Assembly (NCBI GenBank): GCA_029433265.1
Contig: JAQTHT010000004.1
Span: 1 to 64,000, forward strand
Length of the DNA stretch: 64,000 bases
Direction: 5' to 3'
Origin: Leuconostocaceae bacterium ESL0958
GTDB taxonomy: Bacteria > Bacillota > Bacilli > Lactobacillales > Lactobacillaceae
Shown: positions 63,501 through 64,000 of the stretch, piece by piece
Position numbering within the stretch: position 1 is the first letter of the stretch
Layout: each line of letters begins with the position of its first letter
Position numbers and translations under genes: made by a program
The notes under the pieces: model-generated
Told to the model about the DNA's origin: nothing
Seen by the model: the letters and a program-made list of their open reading frames with translations, nothing else
Databases searched by the model: none

Positions 63501-64000
63501 CTGATTTAAAATCGCCTGCTGCGTTGTTTCATCCAGTTGGCTCTGCGCTTTGATGTCATTGGCAGCATCTTGCTCATACTGGGTCAAATCGGTTTGGTTA
63601 TTATCCTTAGTATTTTGTAAGAGGCCAGCACTGGCATCCTTCTGTAGGATGCCAACCCACTTACTACTATCTTGATTAATCGTGAACTGATTACCATCAG
63701 CTTGAACGGCCTGTAAACCAGCCTGTTCATCGCCATTAATCTGATCAATAAATTGCTGTTGATGATCGCCTAGGTAGCCATTTTGACCATTAATAGTGTC
63801 ACGGGCATCCTTTGCTGCTTTTTGGATAGCCTGAACAGCTGCATCGAGGGCATCCTGCTTATGCTGGTTGTTATTGTTGGTAGCAGTCGTCGTGACCCCG
63901 GCTAGGGCTTGCTTGGCTTCCTGATACTGATTTTCTGCATCAGTCGCATCGGCCGCACCGTTCACATTGCTTTGACCATTGGTCAAAATACTGTCGATTT
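45573..64000 (-). CDS. Giant repetitive cell-wall-anchored protein, 5' end outside the window
   Basis: At least 6140 codons are open from the right edge to the stop at 45573. The first in-frame start-like codon, a TTG at 63986, is internal to a repeat module, and the frame continues to base 64000, so the signal peptide and true start lie outside. All visible sequence is helical DUF1542-like modules, grouped in 235-residue units with a block of 315-residue units at 55.4-59.1 kb. The last about 95 residues before the anchor (NGLSLQQSKAQAQQALRDYAKRAE onward) are homologous to the same part of the neighbouring giant protein. The end is LPATHEQ, a hydrophobic helix and RNKKKDQ. The two genes are tandem paralogues. 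A role as a long surface fibre in adhesion or aggregation is inferred. Confidence 0.92.
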   Translation of the reverse strand, partial: IDSILTNGQSNVNGAADATDAENQYQEAKQALAGVTTTATNNNNQHKQDALDAAVQAIQKAAKDARDTINGQNGYLGDHQQQFIDQINGDEQAGLQAVQADGNQFTINQDSSKWVGILQKDASAGLLQNTKDNNQTDLTQYEQDAANDIKAQSQLDETTQQAILNQLSQELQTAIGQIQAAQNSGDVATAFTNGQLHLHQIQRTNDLTADGAIAKQAVKALTSLTSKEQQDAADKIDAAVQTGQSNVDSAGDLDTAEQNYNNAKAAIDAIKAQADKDNAGHKSDALNKATTAIQNAAQTARNAINAQNGYRNDHQEQAIAQVNKDEQAGLAAIQQDTNQFDINSHNEYWVGVLQADQKAALLQNYQDRALTDLEQYEQDAVNDINAQSQLTTDEKSSINGRLTDVLNTAKGNVQAATDNNGVDGAGNAGKTAMHQLQRANDLTADSRNADNHIDSLTSLSTDEKKDLKGQVNTALTQGQTAINGTNSVDDAETAYQSAKQTIDGITGQADKTNNDHKAGALTDATKAIKDAAQAARDAINAKTGYLDNNKDTALAKVQTDEDAGLAAVQNDDNQYSIKSDSDHWVKVLQADQAAALLQNYKDNAKTSLDQYEQAAATEIDGQSQLSADEKSSIKGQLTDALNTAKGNVQSAANNGAVDTAVQNGQTSLHQLQRANDLTADSRNADAHIDSLTSLSTGEKSDLKGQVNTALTQGQTAINSTNSVDDAETAYNNAKNAIDGITGQADKNNNDHKAGALTDATKAIKDAAQAARDAINAKTGYLDNNKDTALAKVQTDEDAGLAAIQKDDNQYSIKSDSDKWVAILQADQTAGLLQNYKDNAKTSLSQYEQAAATEIDGQNQLSADEKSNIKGQLTAALNTAKGNVQSAANNGAVDTAVQNGQTSLHQLQRANDLTADSRNADAHIDSLTSLSPDEKNDLKGQVNTALTQGQTAINGTNSVDSAEQAYQSAKDAINAVTGQADKDNAGHKADALDKATTAIHNAAQTARDAINAKTGYLDDNQKQAINKVNADEQSGVDAVNAAGDQYSIKSASDYWVKVLQADQTAALLQNYKDNAKTSLAQYEQAAATEIDGQSQLSADEKSNIKGQLTDALNTAKGNVQSAANNGAVDTAVQNGQTSLHQLQRVNDLTADSRNADNHIDSLTSLSSDEKKDLKGQVNTALTQGQSAINGTNSVDDAETAYNNAKNTINAVTGQADKNNNDHKAGALTDATKAIKDAAQAARDAINAKTGYLDDNQKQAINKVNADEQSGVDAVNGDDNQFTIKSDSDKWVTILQADQAAALLQNYKDNAKTSLDQYEQAAATEIDSQSQLSADEKSNIKGQLTEALNTAKGNVQAATDNNGVDSAGNAGKTAMHQLQRANDLTADSRNADSHIDSLTSLSPDEKTQLKGQVNTALTQGQSAINGTNSVDDAEKAYNQAKDAINAITGQADKNNAGHKADALDKATTAIHNAAQAARDAINGKSGYLDDNQKQAINKVNADEQSGVGAVNAAGDQFTIKSNSDYWVGVLQADQAAGLLQNYKDNAKTSLDQYEQAAAAEIDGQNQLSADEKKTIKSQLTDALNTAKGNVQAAADNGAVDSAVQNGQKSLHQLQRANDLTADSRNADSHIDSLTSLSTDEKGKLKAQVNNALTAGQGNVNQADSTQTAEDAYLSAKQAIDAVTAQADKDNGGNKQAALDKATQDIQAAAETARNAINGQSDYLDNHKQAALDQIQKDEDAGLAAVKADDSQDSINSDRVKWVGILQADQAAGLLQNAKDQATTALQQKAQTADTTIDQLTPPLTSQQQTNYKNAIDQATSDALRNVQVQNDETHVASERDNGLQQIQKQLAAAQLQAGKNTATTDLTSARDQALKVIDALQTSVPDASAAAHQAAEQAAQKAIDQVNAANDQSSIDQTVTAGKVQIYAPQRQAQLNDYAKQKENAIQDMANLSADTKADFAKSIDGLVKTWSQTIGQDGDQQTIDNDYLKATQAIDGVYNDANGQNGNAKDAALAAAKKAIGKAAQDALNLINDQHNLTPEHRQAAIDQVNRHSEAALNAVNNAGTAADINKNSKAAVDQLNKDGQDAVLQDAKDAAANSISDRQKEAHDLINGMSNLSDDEKKQFNDAVDGDGDAAKKSIAGQSDADGVKNAKQSGLDKINQDIHDADLRNNKNSGKGQIDNSKQEAIAKINALRDKLGAVSQQAKDNIDKAATKAIQDIEAASDDDHVHTAVTDGEVAMWNVLRQAELAAYGKDITDQVNALPNLSDPDKQDAATAINNDVVKWQNKMQNDGSQTDIDHDFDSGKQAIDADLAAAQAKNGNYKTAAIAAAEAKISQAAQTARDNINQGHDYLDNHKNEALDKVTADENAAMAAVKNADTAAAVKTAGDQGATTLAADGQAGILQNAKDAATTALANQQSSDKQAIDQMSKLTADQKQSFQAAIDQAAKDATANVSAQSDPDHVNTEKNNGLQQMQKIMAEANLRNGKNDGQGQVSDAKQKAIDEINKLKDLIGTASDQSDDNVKKAAQDAINTIEGANDQPAIDQAVTAGKVKMLNFQRQAQLAADGQAKLKTIQALPNLFKQDITGYQDTINGLVTTWQNKMQDESTQDGIESDYQQGLAAIEAVLAKANSQNTGYQTAAKSAAEDAVKQAASDADQLIDQQHDFLADHQQAAKQIVADDLSTGLAAVDAANTVAEINKARDTWVSQLQADGQAARLQNAKDQAKTALQTAQQQADTTLTGLKSSLKSDELTAAQQAVQQAASDADSNVQVQNTVDHVTNERDNGLQKIAAALTAAQLRAAKNDGQQAVEQARNNAWQTIDSLKQSVPTDSDKAHQAADQTATQAIQNIENADGQPAIQQLVKTAQAEILASQRQAELADYGQRAHDKVAAMPNLKDADKTAAETGIQKAVSDWQNKIGQDNTTDTVNQDFTDGKAAIDAIYERADDQNGGYKAKAIRDQTKAIQDAAKAARQLISEQSALTETHRAGLNQQVNTDEGNGLAAVKAADTAEDATTIGQHWVSQLNQDGQDAVLRNAKDQAQDTLQQYEQEAAAEIDGQAALENDEKTAVKNELSKALTTAQSQVEQAQDATAVTVATNDGQKTMHQLQRANDLTADSRNADNHIDSLTSLSPDEKKDLKGQVNTALTQGQTAINGTDSADNAEKAYQSAKQAIDGITGQADKNNNDHKTGALTDATKAIKDTAQAVRDAINAQTGYLDDNQQAAIQKVNNDEKDGLAAVNAAGDQFTIKRDSDHWVGVLDADKAAALLQNYKDNVKTSLDQYEQAAATEIDGQNQLSADEKSSIKGQLTNAVNTAKGNVQAATDNNGVDNAANAGKTAMHQLQRVNDLTADSRNADSHIDSLTSLSPDEKTQLKGQVNTALTQGQSAINGTHSVDDAETAYNNAKNAIDGITGQADKNNNDHKAGALTDATKAIKDAAQAARAAINAKTGYLDNNQQTAINKVNADEKSGIDAVDGDDNQYSIKRDSDYWVGILQADQAAALLQNYKDNAKTSLDQYEQAAATEIDSQSQLSADEKSNIKGQLTAALNTAKNNVQTAADNGAVDTAVQNGQTNLHQLQRVNDLTADSRNADAHIDALTSLSTDEKKDLKGQVNTALTQGQTAINGTHSVDDAETAYNNAKKVIDGITGQADKNNAGHKADALDKATTAIHNAAQAARDAINAKTGYLDDNQKQAINKVNADEQSGVDAVNAAGDQFTIKSDSDYWVGVLDADKAAALLQNYKDNAKTSLDQYEQAAATEIDGQIQLSADEKSSIKSQLTDALNTAKRNVQAATDNNGVVSAANAGKTTMDQLQRVNDLTADSRNADSHIDSLTSLSPDEKKDLKGQVNTALTQGQAAINGTNSVDDAETAYNNAKNAIDGITGQADKNNNDHKAGALTDATKAIKDAAQAARDAINAKTGYLDNNQQTAINKVNADEKSGVDAVNSDDNQFTIKSDSDYWVGVLQADQAAGLLQNYKDNAKTSLDQYEQAAANEIDGQNQLSADEKSSIKGQLTDALNTAKRNVQAATDNNGVDSAANAGRNAMHQIQRTNDLTADGLLADGNIDTLTSLSPSERQDAKDRVQKTVTTGQQNIQTAGDEAAAEIAYQNAKNAIATIVSDENDKNGTGKSTALKNAIAAIQKASNENRALIGGQHDFVDNHQKEALDQVATDEGQAIQTVEAASDRFTIESETEKAVNKLNADGQAAVLRNNKDKAETALTNYEQAAAVEIDGQNQLSASEKQAIKSQLSDRLATAKQAIEAATDSTVITQQQANGEKNLHQLQRVNDLTADSRNADAHIDALTSLSTDEKKDLKGQVTNALTQGQTAINGTDSADNAEKAYSNAKNAIDGITGQADKDNAGHKADALDKATTAIHNAAQTARDAINAKTGYLDDNQKQAINKVNADEQSGVDAVNAAGDQFTIKRDSDYWVKVLQADQAAALLQNYKDNAKMSLSQYEQAAATEIDAQNQLSADEKSNIKGQLTAALNTAKGNVQAAADNGAVDTAVQNGQKTLHQLQRVNDLTVDSRNADSHIDSLTSLSTDEKNQLKGQITKALTQGQSAINGTDSADNAEKAYQSAKQTIDGITGQADKNNNDHKAGALTDATAAIKNAAQAARAAINAKTGYLDNNQQAAIQQVDDDEKDGLAAVHAAGDQFTIKRDSDYWVGILDADKAAALLQNYKDNAKTSLSQYGQAAADEIDGQNQLSADEKKTIKGQLADALNAAKNNVQTAANNGTVDTAVQNGQKTLHQLQRVDDLTADGRNAINHIDSLTSLSADEKAKLVGQVNATVRQGQTSINGTDSADNAEKAYQSAKQAIDAITGQADKDNGGNKQVALDKATQAIKDAAQAARDAINAKTGYLDNNQQAAINKVNADEKSGIDTVNGDDNQYSIKRDSDYWVGILQADQAAALLQNYKDNAKTSLGQYEQAAADEIDGQNQLSADEKKTIKGQLTAALNAAKNNVQTAANNNAVDHAVQNGQKTLHQLQRVNDLTADGRNVDQHIDALTSLTADEKQHLQQQVATAVTTGQGQINATANAADAETAYQQALAALSKIASQADQKNDQNKHQAADDAKKAIQNAADKAKNAINNLPNLTPEHKKDALKRVDDDAKKANDAVNGAKSADDAKKAAENGAGQLKHDTDDAILQDAKDRADRTIDDDLAKAIADVDQQGRLKPSEKVAVKAALNKAAQAAKDQIQAANEVSTVDQALATGEKNIDQGQRQADLTNDARAADDSIDQLDSLTAAEKQAGKDQIQQAAANGQQAINGAADKAAVEAAYQKAKDSLTAIVQAEQAANDRNKGNALNDAKKAIQNAADKAKEAINNLPNLTPEHKKDALKQVDDDAKKANDAVNGAKSADDIRKAAGQGEADIRHDQDNAHAQDGKDKADRDIDAALAKAIADIDQQAQLKPSEKVAVKAALRKAAMAAKQKINAAVDDQTVAHTVDQAMANGERNIHQGQRQGDLTNDARDAGDSIDHLDSLTAAEKQAAKDQINQADANGQQAIQAAPDKDGAEAAYQKAKDSLTAILQAAAAANDRNKSNALHDAKKAINDAANKAKDVINHLPNLTPEHKKDALKRIDDDAKKANDAVNGGQSADDIKKAAEDGAGQLKHDTDDAILQNAKDKASQTIDDDLAKAIADVEQQGRLKPSEKVAVKAALNKAAQAAKGQINAANDLSAVDQALATGEKDIDQGQRQADLTNDARDADNSVEQLDSLTAAEKQAGKDQINQAATNGQQAINGATDKAAVEAAYQKAKDSLTAIMQAAQAANDRHKGDALNDAKKAIQDAANKAKDIINNLPNLTPEHKKDALKQIDDDAKKANDALNGCQSADGIKKAAKDGAGQLKHDTDDAVLQDAKDKAQTALAQYLQQALADIDRQTKLRPSERLAVKSAMQKAARAASGQIDQASDQAAVTAALNQGETAIDKLQRKTDLANDGRETAAQIDVLQNLTAAEKQAAKDEINRIVQTGQAQIDGTDTVAAVEQAYANAKQQLTDFLTATIGKNGLSLQQSKAQAQQALRDYAKRAEAFLRTQTNHEPADIAAAIQAIEGLLNQGLTAIDQADSTAKVTQALQEAMHAIDQIVADLLAKKPMEPVERPQPVLPATHEQAKTNHWASLSLVTALASLFFYRNKKKDQ
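46173..55353 (-). repeat. 705-bp unit array, 3' part of the second giant gene
   Basis: The codon after LTAD or LTND recurs at 46173, 46878, 47583, 48300, 49005, 49710, 50415, 51120, 51825, 52530, 53235, 53940 and 54645. All steps are 705 bp except 47583-48300 (717, a four-codon insertion, AHTV-like). The first four units are one subfamily (LTNDARAADDSIDQLDSL) and the rest another (LTADSRNADSHIDSLTSLS). The last step to 55353 is 708. Confidence 0.93.
55353..59136 (-). repeat. 945-bp unit block in the second giant gene
   Basis: Four longer units: the anchor codon lies at 55353, 56301, 57246, 58191 and 59136 (steps 948, 945, 945, 945). They are the diverged class with sequences such as QRQAELADYGQ and LRQAELAAYGK and the extra module with NGKNDGQGQV. 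The block interrupts the 705-bp array. Confidence 0.9.
59136..64000 (-). repeat. 705-bp unit array, 5' visible part of the second giant gene
   Basis: Anchor codons at 59136, 59841, 60546, 61251, 61956, 62661 and 63366, all exactly 705 bp apart, again of the LTADSRNAD subfamily. The array continues past the window edge. Confidence 0.92.

Noticed and set aside
63984-63986. TTG as the start of the second giant protein
   Set aside because: It lies inside a repeat module; the frame stays open to base 64000 and no signal peptide follows, so the gene continues outside the window.

Overview
The window looks like a chromosome segment of a lactic acid bacterium of the family Lactobacillaceae. The evidence is a fumarate-type dihydroorotate dehydrogenase, an H2O2-forming pyruvate oxidase, a C30 carotenoid crtM/crtN pair as known from lactobacilli, a guanine riboswitch on a xanthine permease, and a giant surface protein with a KxYKxGKxW-type export signal. 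The species cannot be named from sequence alone.

Layout. 0-1.3 kb: a 10-bp tandem repeat followed by an IS30-family transposase. 1.7-3.8 kb: a DUF4097-like membrane-anchored protein and a lactonase of the 6-phosphogluconolactonase fold. 3.8-8.9 kb (minus strand): a PhnD-PhnC-PhnE-PhnE type ABC importer followed by a cytoplasmic 5'-nucleotidase-like phosphoesterase. 9.2-12.5 kb: purine salvage, with a guanine riboswitch and terminator ahead of pbuX-xpt, then guaC with its own promoter. 12.5-14.6 kb (minus strand): a TetR regulator, an SMR efflux protein and pnuC with an attenuator-like leader.

14.8-17.5 kb is an AT-rich island of decayed mobile and defence genes beside tRNA-Arg(UCU). It holds a frameshifted hicB, a 42-codon stump of an Abi-family gene behind a strong promoter and a hairpin leader, a long MazF/PemK-like protein, a free-standing structured small RNA with its own promoter and terminator, and the 3' end of a tyrosine recombinase. 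17.6-24 kb: a DUF308 membrane protein, pyruvate oxidase divergent from an OFA-family transporter, and crtN-crtM. 24.1-33.1 kb: the complete UMP pathway as one tightly overlapping operon (pyrB-pyrC-carA-carB-pyrD-pyrF-pyrE) behind a PyrR-type attenuator. No pyrR is in the window.

33.2-64 kb (minus strand) is almost entirely two adjacent paralogous giant surface-protein genes, of 4004 and more than 6100 codons. The second runs off the right edge. Both are built from alpha-helical DUF1542-like modules and end in an LPATN or LPATH sortase-like anchor. Reading conserved anchor codons through both genes gives a strict higher-order period of 705 bp (235 residues), with a second unit class of 945 bp (315 residues) in both. 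The period is held even where the sequence has diverged strongly. These genes and the defence/RNA island are the most unusual parts of the window.
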